A stretch of 34,930 bases of DNA from an uncultured Alistipes sp. (GTDB lineage: Bacteria > Bacteroidota > Bacteroidia > Bacteroidales > Rikenellaceae). The position numbers and the translations under genes were made by a program. The notes below the pieces were generated by a model. The model was not told where the DNA came from and searched no databases. It was given only the letters and a program-made list of their open reading frames with translations. Shown in pieces: positions 16,720 to 25,687 of the stretch. Each line of letters starts with the position of its first letter. Within the stretch, counting starts at the first letter, position 1. The stretch is taken from the NCBI GenBank assembly GCA_900769745.1, contig CAAGHX010000059.1, positions 1-34,930 on the forward strand, written 5' to 3'.

Positions 16720-19476
16720 ATGAAAAGAATATTTATATTACTGACCCTGTTGGCGGTGATGCCTTTCGCAAGCATCAATGCACAGGACGCTCGTAATCGA
16801 GTTGCTTCGACTATCGTGGCTGACGCTTTGGCTCAGTTGCCCGCCGAGAACGCTACTCAGTACAACCAGGTAATGGCTGAGTTGGCATCGACAGGTGCTG
16901 AGGGTATTGAGATGGTTGCGACTATGTTGCAGCCAGCAAAGGAGGGTGTTCGTAACTCAGCTATCGAGTACGCACTCTATGGTACAGCAGCTTATGTAAC
17001 TAAGGAGCAGGCTATGCGTGCAGGTGTACGCCAGGGCTTGAAGAACGCTTTCGCTAAGATCGACGACAAGGTTAACAAGGCATTCATCATGACTGTTTTG
17101 GAGACTTGCGCTACAATCGAGGACGCAGAGTGGTTCGCTGCTCAGCTCGGTGACGAGTACTTGGGCAACTTCGCAGCTCGTACATTGGCTACTATGCCAG
17201 GTACTGAGAAGCTCGTTTTGGACCTTATGAAGGCTGACAAGGCTCCTCGTTTCCTCTTGGCTAACATCGCTTCTTACAAGCAGATTCCTGAGGCTGAGAA
17301 CATCCTTATCCACTGGTTGGCTGAGGGTGGCGACGACGCTTTCAAGTGCCAGGTTTACAACGCTTTGGCTTCTTGTGGTTCATCACAGTCTATTAAGGTT
17401 TTGGAGAAGGCTTCAGCTGCTGCTGACCACGCTTATGAGACAGCTGACGCTTATGGCGCTTACGTTAAGCTTTTGACTAAGCTCGTAAAGAGCGAGCCTA
17501 AGACTGCAGAGAAGGGCGCTAAGAAGTTGATGAAGGACGACCGCACAAATGTGTTCTTGGCTGGTTTGGATATTATGATTCAGCTCCATGGCAAGGAGAC
17601 TACTCCATTGGTAGTTAAGGCTTTGGCTGGTCCAGATAGCGAGTATCGTTATGGTGCTTTGCGTGCTTCTGAGGCATTTGCTGACAATGGCACACACGCT
17701 GCTGTTGCTGCTGCTTACGAGAAGGCAAGCAAGGGTGCCAAGATTGATATCTTGAACTGGTTTGGTGCTAACCACGTAGAGCTTCAGGCTGACTTGGTTG
17801 CTCTTGCAACAAAGAACGCTAACGATGATATTGCTTGCGCTGCTATCGCTGCTGCAAGCCGTATCGGTGGTGACAAGTCATTGGACGCTTTGATTGCTAA
17901 GATGGGTACTGAGAACAGCGAGGCTGTAAACGAGGCTTTGATCGCTGGTTTGCTCTCATTCAATGGTAAGATTAACGATAAGTTCATCGCTGCTCTTGGT
18001 GACAACAACAAGGCTATCGCTACAGCTGTTATGGCTAAGCGTCGTATGCCTGCTGCTTCAGCTAAGGTTACAGAGTGGGCTAAGGGTGGTGACAAGGCTG
18101 CTATCGCTGCTTTGAACAACATCGCTTCTGAGAAGGATTTCAACACATTGTGCGATATGTTGGAGGCTGGTCAGAATGTAACTCCAGGTATCATCAAGTC
18201 TATCAGCGAGAAGTCTGCTGCTGATCAGGTTAAGATGGTTCAGGATCGCATCGCTAAGTCTTCTAAGAAGCACCTCTACTACCCAGTATTGGCTGCTACA
18301 GGCGCTAACGAGGCAGTTGCTCCTATCATGGAGGGTTACAAGGCTGGTAACGTTGAGAACATGGCGTTCAAGAGTATGATGTCTATGAACAACGACGCTT
18401 TGATTCGTCCTTTGTTCGAGGTTGCTAAGACTGACGCTGAGCGTAAGGATCAGGCTTTGTCTCGCTACATCAAGCTTACATCAGATTCTAAGAAGCTCAC
18501 TGCAGAGCAGAAGTATATGAACCTCCGCAACGCTTTGGAGACTAAGCCATCTGTAAAGGTTCAGAACGCTGCTTTGACAGCTTTGTCTGCAACTCAGACA
18601 TACCCAGCAATGAACTTGGCTGCTGAGTATATGGATAACGCTGAGACTGCACAGGCTGCTGCTAACACAGTTCTTCAGATTGCTACTAAGCACCCTGAGT
18701 TCTACTCAGCTGAGGTGAAGGCTCTCTTGGAGAAGGTTGGTGCTACTTTGAACGACGGTGACGCTGTTTACAAGCGTAAGGATATCGAGAAGTTCATCTC
18801 TGAGAACAAGGCTCGCGAGTCACACTCTATCATTATGGAGCTCTCTGCAGAGGAGAAGGCTCAGGGCTTCGAGATGTTGTTCGACGGTAAGAATATGGAC
18901 AAGTGGGAGGGTAACCTCACAGCATACGAGCCAATCGACGGTGCTATGAACGTAAACGCTGCTTATGGTAGCGCTGGTAACCTCTACACTAAGAAGGAGT
19001 ACAAGGATTTCATCTTCCGCTTTGAGTTCTGCTTCGTACGTCCAGGTATCAACAACGGTGTTGGTATCCGTACAAACCCAGGTAAGGATGCTGCTTACCA
19101 CGGTATGGAGATTCAGATCTTGGATCACGACGATCCTATCTACAAGAACCTCAAGCCTCACCAGGTTCACGGTTCTGTATATGGTATCATCCCTGCTAAG
19201 CGTATCGTATCGCCTGAGTTGAACACTTGGAACACTGAGGAGATTCGCATCAAGGGCGATAACATCAAGGTTACAGTAAACGGCGAGGTTATCGTTGATG
19301 GTAACATCCGCAAGGCTTGCAAGGGCCACAACGTTTCTCCAGACGGTAAGGGTTACAACCCATACACTGTTGACCACTTGAACCACCCAGGTCTCTTCAA
19401 CGAGAAGGGTCGTATCGGTTTCTTGGGTCACGGTAATGGCTTGAAGATCCGTAACGTACGCGTTAAGGAGTTGTAA
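16720..19476 (+). CDS. Secreted HEAT-repeat protein fused to DUF1080 (3-keto-disaccharide hydrolase-like)
   Basis: A 918-residue protein with a signal peptide (residues ~1-22, ending SINAQ). Residues ~25-700 are Ala-rich helical repeats of HEAT/armadillo type, for example IACAAIAAASRIGGDKSLDALIAKMG and VQNAALTALSATQ. Residues ~710-918 form a DUF1080 domain. It opens AQGFEMLFDGKNMDKWEG and continues with DFIFRFEFCF, INNGVGIRT, YHGMEIQILD and GRIGFLGHGNGLKIRNVRV. DUF1080 is a concanavalin-like beta-sandwich. Characterised members cut 3-keto-glycosides by hydrolysis or elimination. Paired with an exported Gfo/Idh/MocA oxidoreductase, the gene suggests oxidation of a glycoside at C3 followed by cleavage. 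The long HEAT array could hold a partner or substrate. A terminator follows at once. Catalysis by this particular protein is inferred. Confidence 0.85.
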   Translation: MKRIFILLTLLAVMPFASINAQDARNRVASTIVADALAQLPAENATQYNQVMAELASTGAEGIEMVATMLQPAKEGVRNSAIEYALYGTAAYVTKEQAMRAGVRQGLKNAFAKIDDKVNKAFIMTVLETCATIEDAEWFAAQLGDEYLGNFAARTLATMPGTEKLVLDLMKADKAPRFLLANIASYKQIPEAENILIHWLAEGGDDAFKCQVYNALASCGSSQSIKVLEKASAAADHAYETADAYGAYVKLLTKLVKSEPKTAEKGAKKLMKDDRTNVFLAGLDIMIQLHGKETTPLVVKALAGPDSEYRYGALRASEAFADNGTHAAVAAAYEKASKGAKIDILNWFGANHVELQADLVALATKNANDDIACAAIAAASRIGGDKSLDALIAKMGTENSEAVNEALIAGLLSFNGKINDKFIAALGDNNKAIATAVMAKRRMPAASAKVTEWAKGGDKAAIAALNNIASEKDFNTLCDMLEAGQNVTPGIIKSISEKSAADQVKMVQDRIAKSSKKHLYYPVLAATGANEAVAPIMEGYKAGNVENMAFKSMMSMNNDALIRPLFEVAKTDAERKDQALSRYIKLTSDSKKLTAEQKYMNLRNALETKPSVKVQNAALTALSATQTYPAMNLAAEYMDNAETAQAAANTVLQIATKHPEFYSAEVKALLEKVGATLNDGDAVYKRKDIEKFISENKARESHSIIMELSAEEKAQGFEMLFDGKNMDKWEGNLTAYEPIDGAMNVNAAYGSAGNLYTKKEYKDFIFRFEFCFVRPGINNGVGIRTNPGKDAAYHGMEIQILDHDDPIYKNLKPHQVHGSVYGIIPAKRIVSPELNTWNTEEIRIKGDNIKVTVNGEVIVDGNIRKACKGHNVSPDGKGYNPYTVDHLNHPGLFNEKGRIGFLGHGNGLKIRNVRVKEL

Positions 19477-19500
19477 TATAATCGGATTCCCGATTTCGAG

Positions 19501-19536
19501 GACTGCTCGGCCGCAAGGCTGGGCAGTCTTTTTTTT
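19501..19536 (+). terminator. Terminator of the oxidoreductase/DUF1080 operon
   Basis: A 12-bp stem (19501-19512 with 19517-19528, two G-U pairs) closed by a GCAA tetraloop, then eight T. It lies 24 bases after the stop. The rest of the gap to 19780 holds only the RND promoter. Confidence 0.93.
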
Positions 19537-19712
19537 GTCTCCTCTGAAAAGGGATACGAGGCAAGCGCCCAAAAAAGCTCCTCGCCCCTGCGCCCAGAGC
19601 ATAGGAAAAGAGCGTATTTTGGCGCCGGCTTCAAGTTTTAAAAATATGGAATTTCTTTGCTCGTCATTTCACCGGCCGATTTGGGCGATTCACCCAATTA
19701 TATTTTGCCATT

Positions 19713-19745
19713 TTTGCAGTTTTTGTCGACAATTTATTACCTTTG
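19713..19745 (+). promoter_or_regulatory. Probable promoter of the RND efflux operon
   Basis: TTTG at 19713-19716, a 21-base spacer, then TACCTTTG at 19738-19745 matching TAnnTTTG exactly. The predicted start is about 28 bases before the ATG at 19780. It lies inside the longer open frame from 19657, which argues against that upstream start. Confidence 0.65.
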
Positions 19746-19779
19746 TACTATATGTACACTTACAAAAAAGCTATGTAAA

Positions 19780-20853
19780 ATGAAGAAAAAATGGATTATT
19801 ACGGCTGCCGTTATTGCAGGCTTCTGTTTGATTGCAGGTGGCTACAAATATTACAGCCAAAGTAAGTCGGCCGAGGCTAATGCTCCAGCAGGCCCAGCAG
19901 CTAAGAAGGGCAATATTCTCAACGTAAACGGATTGGTTGTCAAGACGCAGAAACTCACCGACGAGCTCTCGATGGTGGGTAACTTGATGCCCGACGAGGA
20001 GGTAGATTTGACATTCGAGACCTCGGGTAAGATTGTCGAGATTAACTTCGAGGAGGGTGCCGTGGTGCGCAAGGGCGACCTGTTGGCGAAGGTTAACGAC
20101 AAGCCACTTGTGGCGCAGCTCTCACGCTATGAGGCGCAGCTTAAGTTGGCTAACGACCGTGTATTCCGCCAGAGCACACTTTTGGAGAAGGATGCGGTGA
20201 GCCAGGAGGCCTTCGAGAAGGCACGTACCGAGCTCGCTATGCTTAATGCCGACATCGACATCGTGAAGCAGAACATCGCCCTCACCGAGCTACGCGCTCC
20301 ATTTGATGGTGTGATTGGTCTTCGTAATGTCAGTGAGGGTGCATATGCCAACACAACAGTTGTTGTGGCTAAGTTGACAAAGATTTCGCCTCTGAAGATT
20401 GACATGCACATCCCAGAGCGTTATGCCGACCAGATTAAGAAGGGCACAAAGCTCAGCTTCACTGTGGAGGGTATCAACGAGACATTCGACGCTACGGTCT
20501 ATGCCAAGGAGTCGGAGGTAGATGCCGAGACTCGTATGATGACAGTGCGTGCTACCTACCCTAACACCAACGGTCGATTGACACCTGGACGCTTTGCTTC
20601 GGCAAAGATTCAGATGCAGGATATCCCTGAGGCTATCGCTATCCCAACTGAGGCTATCGTGCCTGAGATGGGTATTGACAAGGTTTATAAGTTTGTAAAC
20701 GGCAAGGCAAAGGCTGTAGCCGTAAAGACAGGCCTCAGAACCGATGCTCAGATTCAGATTATCGAGGGTCTGCAGCTCGGCGATACTATTATCACATCGG
20801 GTACACTCCAGTTGCGTGAGGACTTGCCCGTTACACTTGATGTTGTTGAATAA
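19780..20853 (+). CDS. RND efflux periplasmic adaptor (membrane fusion protein, AcrA/MexA family)
   Basis: A 357-residue adaptor that bridges an inner-membrane RND pump and an outer-membrane channel. The ATG at 19780 (MKKKWIITAAVIAG) places a membrane anchor at residues ~5-22. The frame is open upstream to 19657, but that extension lies over the promoter. There is no lipobox, so attachment is by the helix. The lipoyl half-motifs are visible as GKIVEINFEEGAVVRKGDLLAKV and ELRAPFDGVIGLRNVSEGAYANT, flanking a short alpha-hairpin (LAMLNADIDIVKQ). Beta-barrel and membrane-proximal parts follow (PERYADQIKKG, PEAIAIPTEAIVPE). The stop is 17 bases before the pump start. The exported substrate is not readable from the sequence. 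Confidence 0.93.
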   Translation: MKKKWIITAAVIAGFCLIAGGYKYYSQSKSAEANAPAGPAAKKGNILNVNGLVVKTQKLTDELSMVGNLMPDEEVDLTFETSGKIVEINFEEGAVVRKGDLLAKVNDKPLVAQLSRYEAQLKLANDRVFRQSTLLEKDAVSQEAFEKARTELAMLNADIDIVKQNIALTELRAPFDGVIGLRNVSEGAYANTTVVVAKLTKISPLKIDMHIPERYADQIKKGTKLSFTVEGINETFDATVYAKESEVDAETRMMTVRATYPNTNGRLTPGRFASAKIQMQDIPEAIAIPTEAIVPEMGIDKVYKFVNGKAKAVAVKTGLRTDAQIQIIEGLQLGDTIITSGTLQLREDLPVTLDVVE

Positions 20854-20870
20854 TTTGCACCCCAAAGAGT

Positions 20871-23800
20871 ATGAATATATCCGAACTTAGTATTCGACGC
20901 CCCGTACTCGCGACGGTGATGACGCTGATTATCATCATCTTCGGAGTCATCGGTTACAGCTACTTGGGTGTGCGAGAGTACCCCAGCGTCGATAACCCCA
21001 TCATCTCGGTAAACTGCTCATACCCAGGAGCAAATGCCGATGTTATCGAGAATCAGATTACCGAGCCGTTGGAGCAGAATATCAACGGTATCCCCGGTAT
21101 TCGCTCATTGTCGAGTGTCAGCTCGCAGGGTAATAGCCGTATTACGGTGGAGTTTGAGTTGTCGGTCGATTTGGAGACTGCTGCCAACGACGTGCGTGAC
21201 AAGGTGTCGCGTGCGCAGCGTTTCCTGCCTCGTGACTGCGACCCTCCAACAGTATCGAAGGCCGATGCCGATGCGATGCCTATCTTGATGGTAGCGGTGC
21301 AGAGCGACAAGCGTTCGTTGCTTGAGATCAGTGAGATTGCCGACCTTACAATCAAGGAGCAGTTGCAGACCATCAGCGACGTGAGTGCTGTGCAGATTTG
21401 GGGAGAGAAGCGTTACTCGATGCGTATATGGCTCGACCCCGACAAGATGGCGGGTCACGGAATCACCCCTATCGACGTGAAGACCGCGTTGGACAAGGAG
21501 AATGTGGAGCTTCCATCGGGTAGTATCGAGGGTAACACCACCGAGCTTACAATCCGTACGATGGGTTTGATGCATACGGCTAAGGAGTTTAACGACCTTG
21601 TAATCAAGAAGAGCGACACACGCATCATTCGTCTGAGCGACATTGGTCGCGCGGAGCTTGGTCCACAGGATATCCGAAGCTATATGAAGATGAATGGCGT
21701 GCCTATGGTGGGTGTTGTGGTGGTGCCACAGCCTGGTGCTAACCACATCGATATCGCCGACGCTGTATATGAGCGTGTCGATTTGATGCGCAAGGATTTG
21801 CCTGAGGATGTGAAGCTTACATACGGTTTCGACAACACTCGTTTTATCCGCGCCTCAATCAAGGAGGTGAAGGATACAATCTTCGAGGCCTTTGTATTGG
21901 TAGTTATCATCATCTTCCTCTTCTTGCGTAACTTCCGCGTGACACTTATCCCTTGTATTGTGATTCCTGTGTCGCTTATCGGTACATTCTTCTTTATGTA
22001 CATTGCGGGATTCTCAATCAACGTGCTTACGATGTTGGCCGTGGTGCTTTCCGTGGGATTGGTGGTGGACGATGCCATCGTGATGACCGAGAACATATAT
22101 CTGCGAATCGAGCGCGGTATGACACCATTTGAGGCGGGTATCGATGGCGCGAAGGAGATCTTCTTTGCCGTTATCTCGACCTCAATCACCCTGCTGGCCG
22201 TATTCTTCCCTATCGTCTTTATGGAGGGTATGACCGGAAAGCTCTTCATCGAGTTTAGTTTGGTGATTTCGGGTGCGGTGATTATCTCGACCTTTGCGGC
22301 CCTCACCGTTACGCCTATGTTGGCATCGAAGATTTTGGTGAAGAAGGAGAAGCAGAGCTGGTTCTACTCTAAGACAGAGCCATTCTTTGAGGGTCTTAAC
22401 AACTTCTATAGCCGCACGCTGAGCATGTTCTTGAAGGTGCGCTGGATTGCTATCCCTATCACAGCTGTGACGATGGGTCTGATTGTATGGTTGTGGACCT
22501 CAATCCCTGCCGAGCTGGCTCCATTGGAGGACCGTTCGCAGATTACCATCAACACAAGCGGTACGGAGGGTGCTACATATGAGTATATGCGTGACTACAC
22601 CGAGAGCATCAATCGCCTTGTCGATTCGCTTATCACCGAGACTCAGTATGTGACAGCTCGTGTGAGCAGCGGACGAGGAAATATCCAGATTGCATTGGAG
22701 GATATCTCTACCCGTGAGCGTTCGCAGATGGATATGGCCGAGGAGCTTTCACGAGCGGTGCGCAAGCAGACCAAGGCGCGTGCCTTCGTGCAGCAGCAGA
22801 GTACATTTGGTAGCCGCCGAGGCGGTATGCCTATTCAGTATGTGCTGCAGGCTACAACTATCGACCGCTTGGAGGAGGTATTGCCTAAGTTCCTGGAGAA
22901 GGTTTACGAGAGCCCTGTGTTCCAGATGGCCGACGTGAACTTGAAGTTCAGCAAGCCCGAGGCCCGCATTACCATCAACCGCGACAAGGCTAACTTGCTC
23001 GGAGTATCGACTCGCGACATTGCGCAGACTCTGCAGTATGGTCTTAGTGGTCAGCGTATGGGTTACTTCTATATGAATGGTAAGCAGTATGAGATTCTGG
23101 CCGAGATTAACCGCCAGCAGCGTAATAAGCCATCGAACTTGAAGTCTATCTACCTGCGTAGTAACACAGGCGAGATAATCCAGATGGATAACCTTGTGGA
23201 GTTGGAGGAGAATGTGGCGCCACCACAGCTCTACCACTACAACCGATTCCTCTCGGCTACAGTGTCGGCAGGTTTGGCAAAGGGTAAGACCATCGGCGAC
23301 GGTTTGGACGAGATGGACCGCATTGCGGCCGAGGTGCTGCCCGACGATTTCCGTACAGCACTTACGGGCGACTCGAAGGAGTTCCGCGAAAGCTCGTCGA
23401 GCTTGATGTTTGCCTTCTTGTTGGCTATCGTGCTCATCTACTTGATTTTGGCTGCTCAGTTTGAGAGCTTCAAAGACCCATTGGTGATTATGCTTACAGT
23501 GCCTTTGGCGATTGCCGGTGCGCTGATATTTATGACTCTCACAGGTCAGACAATGAATATCTATAGCCAGATTGGTATCATCATGCTTATCGGTTTGGTG
23601 GCTAAGAACGGTATCCTTATCGTGGAGTTCGCCAACCAGAAGCAGGAGCAGGGTGAGAGCATGTGGGACGCTATCGAGCAGGCTTCTCTGCAGCGTATGC
23701 GACCAATCTTGATGACAAGTACATCGACCATCTTGGGTCTGTTACCACTTACCTATGCAACAGGTGAGGGTGCTAATGGCCGTATCGCAATGGGTATCGC

Positions 23801-23903
23801 GGTTGTGGGAGGTTTGGTTGTTTCGACAATCCTTACACTCTATGTTGTACCAGCCATCTACACCTACATCTCAACCGACAGAAGCAAGAAAACGACAAAA
23901 TAA
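20871..23903 (+). CDS. RND efflux pump, inner-membrane permease (AcrB/MexB-like)
   Basis: A 1010-residue proton-driven transporter with the usual two six-helix halves and two large periplasmic loops. TM1 begins SIRRPVLATVMTLIIIIFG. Periplasmic pore-domain motifs include GIPGIRSLSSVSSQG. The proton-relay pair is in TM4 (GLVVDDAIVMTENI), and the matching lysine is in TM10 (LVAKNGILIVEFANQ). Other family landmarks are FPIVFMEGMTGKLF and the late QASLQRMRPILMTSTSTILGLLP. All key residues are present, so it should be functional. The length is slightly shorter than AcrB and normal for Bacteroidetes members. It belongs to the HAE-type (hydrophobe/amphiphile) rather than the heavy-metal class. Genes before and after are 17 and 6 bases away, forming a complete tripartite operon. 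No regulator gene is adjacent. Confidence 0.95.
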   Translation: MNISELSIRRPVLATVMTLIIIIFGVIGYSYLGVREYPSVDNPIISVNCSYPGANADVIENQITEPLEQNINGIPGIRSLSSVSSQGNSRITVEFELSVDLETAANDVRDKVSRAQRFLPRDCDPPTVSKADADAMPILMVAVQSDKRSLLEISEIADLTIKEQLQTISDVSAVQIWGEKRYSMRIWLDPDKMAGHGITPIDVKTALDKENVELPSGSIEGNTTELTIRTMGLMHTAKEFNDLVIKKSDTRIIRLSDIGRAELGPQDIRSYMKMNGVPMVGVVVVPQPGANHIDIADAVYERVDLMRKDLPEDVKLTYGFDNTRFIRASIKEVKDTIFEAFVLVVIIIFLFLRNFRVTLIPCIVIPVSLIGTFFFMYIAGFSINVLTMLAVVLSVGLVVDDAIVMTENIYLRIERGMTPFEAGIDGAKEIFFAVISTSITLLAVFFPIVFMEGMTGKLFIEFSLVISGAVIISTFAALTVTPMLASKILVKKEKQSWFYSKTEPFFEGLNNFYSRTLSMFLKVRWIAIPITAVTMGLIVWLWTSIPAELAPLEDRSQITINTSGTEGATYEYMRDYTESINRLVDSLITETQYVTARVSSGRGNIQIALEDISTRERSQMDMAEELSRAVRKQTKARAFVQQQSTFGSRRGGMPIQYVLQATTIDRLEEVLPKFLEKVYESPVFQMADVNLKFSKPEARITINRDKANLLGVSTRDIAQTLQYGLSGQRMGYFYMNGKQYEILAEINRQQRNKPSNLKSIYLRSNTGEIIQMDNLVELEENVAPPQLYHYNRFLSATVSAGLAKGKTIGDGLDEMDRIAAEVLPDDFRTALTGDSKEFRESSSSLMFAFLLAIVLIYLILAAQFESFKDPLVIMLTVPLAIAGALIFMTLTGQTMNIYSQIGIIMLIGLVAKNGILIVEFANQKQEQGESMWDAIEQASLQRMRPILMTSTSTILGLLPLTYATGEGANGRIAMGIAVVGGLVVSTILTLYVVPAIYTYISTDRSKKTTK

Positions 23904-23909
23904 CGCCTT

Positions 23910-25229
23910 ATGAGATATATTATTTCGATTATATTGACCCTCTGCGCCCTCGTGCCCGCTGCGGCGCAGCAGAAGGTGCTCTCGCTCAAGGAGTGCCTCG
24001 AGACGGGTCTGGAGCAGAACTACGACATCCGTATTGTGCGTAACGACGAGCGCATAAGCAGCAACAATGCCACCGCAGCCAATGCCGGTATGTTGCCATC
24101 GCTCTCGCTCTCGTCGGGTTACACAGGCACAGCCAAGAGCACCGAGACAACCCTGCGTGAGGGCGGCTCAACACTCGATGAGGCGGCCTACGACCAGACT
24201 CTCGACGTTGGTGTTTCGCTTAACTGGACTCTTTTCGATGGTATGCGCGTGCAGACCAACCTAAAGAAGTTGCGCGAGATGGAGCAGATGGGTAAGTTGA
24301 ATACCCGTATCACTATCGAGGACTTTGTGGCAAGCCTTACGGCCGAGTACTATAACCTCATACAGCAGACTCTGCGTCTGAAGAACTACCGCTATGCGGT
24401 GGCTCTCTCGCGTGAGCGTCTGCGCATTACCGAGGCACGCTATCAGATTGGAGACTTCTCACGCCTCGACCTCTTGCAGGCAAAGGTGGACTTCAACGCC
24501 GACTCATCGCAGTATATGACTCAGCAGGAGCGAGTTACAGCATCATACATCAGCATCAACGAGTTGATGGCCAACGCCAACATCAACGAGCGTTACATTG
24601 CGAGCGACTCTACTATCAATGTAAATAGCGAGCTGGAGTGGGAGAAGCTGAGCGCCCAGACTATCGAGACCAACGCGGCGCTTCTATTGGCAGAGCGCAA
24701 CACAGCCATCTCGGAGTTGGAGCTCAAGGCTGTGAAGGCCCGCAACTACCCCTACCTCGATCTGGTGGCAGGCTACGGATACACCCACAACATCTATGCT
24801 AAGGGTGCCACACACACTCGCGGAACGTTGGGACCAAACGTAGGTTTGAAGCTTGGCTTCACCATTTTTGATGGCAACCGCCGCCGCGAGCAGCAGAATG
24901 CCCGCATCGAGATTGAGAACGCACAATACAGCAAGGAGCAGTTGCAGCAGTCGTTGATGGCCGACCTCGCCAACTTCTGGCAGGCCTATCAGAACAATTT
25001 GGAGGTGATTAAGCTCGAGAAGGAGAACCTTATCGCCGCTAAGGAGAACTACAATATTGCTATGGAGCGTTACTTGTTGGGCGACCTGCCAGGTATCGAT
25101 ATGCGCGAGGCTCAGAAGAGCTTGCTCGATGCCGAGGAGCGAATCCTTACGGCTGAGTACAACACCAAGTTGTGCGAGATTTCGCTGATGCAGATTAGCG
25201 GAAATATCCTCGACTACCTCGAAAAATAG
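23910..25229 (+). CDS. TolC-family outer-membrane efflux channel
   Basis: A 439-residue outer-membrane factor that completes the RND system. The signal peptide ends around LVPAAAQQ. The two repeats of the TolC fold are visible. Each starts with a long coiled-coil helix (LKECLETGLEQNYDIRIVRNDERIS; AALLLAERNTAISELELKAVKARNYP), followed by beta segments (PSLSLSSGYTG; PYLDLVAGYGYTHN), with FDGxRxQTNLKKL and FDGNRRREQQNARIEIENAQ after each barrel segment. The start ATG at 23910 is six bases after the pump stop, suggesting translational coupling. A terminator with a TTCG loop follows 56 bases after the stop. There is no lipobox, unlike OprM-type channels. Confidence 0.93.
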   Translation: MRYIISIILTLCALVPAAAQQKVLSLKECLETGLEQNYDIRIVRNDERISSNNATAANAGMLPSLSLSSGYTGTAKSTETTLREGGSTLDEAAYDQTLDVGVSLNWTLFDGMRVQTNLKKLREMEQMGKLNTRITIEDFVASLTAEYYNLIQQTLRLKNYRYAVALSRERLRITEARYQIGDFSRLDLLQAKVDFNADSSQYMTQQERVTASYISINELMANANINERYIASDSTINVNSELEWEKLSAQTIETNAALLLAERNTAISELELKAVKARNYPYLDLVAGYGYTHNIYAKGATHTRGTLGPNVGLKLGFTIFDGNRRREQQNARIEIENAQYSKEQLQQSLMADLANFWQAYQNNLEVIKLEKENLIAAKENYNIAMERYLLGDLPGIDMREAQKSLLDAEERILTAEYNTKLCEISLMQISGNILDYLEK

Positions 25230-25285
25230 GATTCGAGCAGCGTTTTTTGCAAAATTTTTGGTGCTTTCGCGCGCCAAAACCACAT

Positions 25286-25315
25286 AATAGGCTTCCTTCG
25301 GGGAGCCTATTTTTT
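25286..25315 (+). terminator. Terminator of the RND efflux operon
   Basis: An 11-bp stem (25286-25296 with 25301-25311, one G-U pair) closed by a stable TTCG tetraloop, with T residues to 25315. Confidence 0.92.
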
Positions 25316-25419
25316 GCTCTAAGGGGCTGCCAAAACACCTGAAATCGGGGTCAAAACAGGGCCGAATCGGGGCAAAACCAAAGAAAAACTCACTTTTTTG
25401 CATTTTTTTTGTGAAAAAA

Positions 25420-25450
25420 TTTGCAGAATCATTTTTTTGCCCTATATTTG
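25420..25450 (+). promoter_or_regulatory. Probable promoter of tRNA-Glu
   Basis: TTTG at 25420-25423, exactly 19 bases, then TATATTTG at 25443-25450, a full match to the Bacteroidetes consensus. The -7 box ends 20 bases before the tRNA. Confidence 0.7.
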
Positions 25451-25470
25451 CACCACGAAAACGAAACAAC

Positions 25471-25542
25471 GGTGGATTCATCTAAGGGCTAGGATACATG
25501 CCTCTCACGCATGACATAGGGGTTCGAATCCCCTATCCACTA
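25471..25542 (+). tRNA. tRNA-Glu (anticodon CTC)
   Basis: The acceptor GGTGGAT pairs with ATCCACT (first pair G-U). The D-arm is ATCT...AGGAT. The anticodon stem CATGC/GCATG encloses loop CTCTCAC, giving anticodon CTC for GAG. The T-arm is AGGGG-TTCGAAT-CCCCT. It matches the general form of Bacteroidetes tRNA-Glu. A complete CCA is not clearly encoded (ACA follows). Promoter and terminator flank it closely. Confidence 0.93.
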
Positions 25543-25560
25543 CAAGAAATTGATTTGCAA

Positions 25561-25587
25561 GGCTTTGGATATCCAAAGCCTTTTTTT
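25561..25587 (+). terminator. Terminator of tRNA-Glu
   Basis: A perfect 20-base palindrome (25561-25580, GGCTTTGGAT and its complement) followed by seven T at 25581-25587, 18 bases after the tRNA. Confidence 0.88.
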
Positions 25588-25642
25588 ATTTGTTATCGGG
25601 TAAGACGAGCTTGCTTGGATTACCTGATAGCAAATAAAAAAA
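25581..25642. repeat. Large inverted repeat (23-bp arms) after tRNA-Glu
   Basis: Positions 25581-25603 pair with 25620-25642 over all 23 bases, with two G-U pairs, around a 16-base loop (25604-25619). The arms begin with the seven T of the tRNA terminator and end with seven A. It is not part of a gene. It could be a remnant of a small mobile repeat or a structured RNA end. Confidence 0.8.
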
Positions 25643-25659
25643 GAGGCTGCGCAGTAGCC

Positions 25660-25687
25660 AATCCCCAATCCACAATCCCCAATCCCC
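25660..25687. repeat. Four tandem 7-base repeats (AATCCCC)
   Basis: AATCCCC, AATCCAC, AATCCCC and AATCCCC follow each other without gaps in the non-coding gap between tRNA-Glu and the GH39-like gene. The rest of 25688-25820 shows no recognised feature. Confidence 0.8.

Noticed and set aside
18820..19602. Minus-strand frame of 260 codons opposite the DUF1080 domain
   Set aside because: Antisense to a clear domain and running through the terminator at 19501-19536; a shadow frame.
19657..19779. Upstream start for the RND adaptor
   Set aside because: The extra 41 residues cover a well-formed promoter and precede a normal membrane-anchor start at 19780.
25471..25542. tRNA-Glu as an attachment site of an integrated element
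   Set aside because: No integrase and no second copy of the tRNA 3' end is visible in the window.
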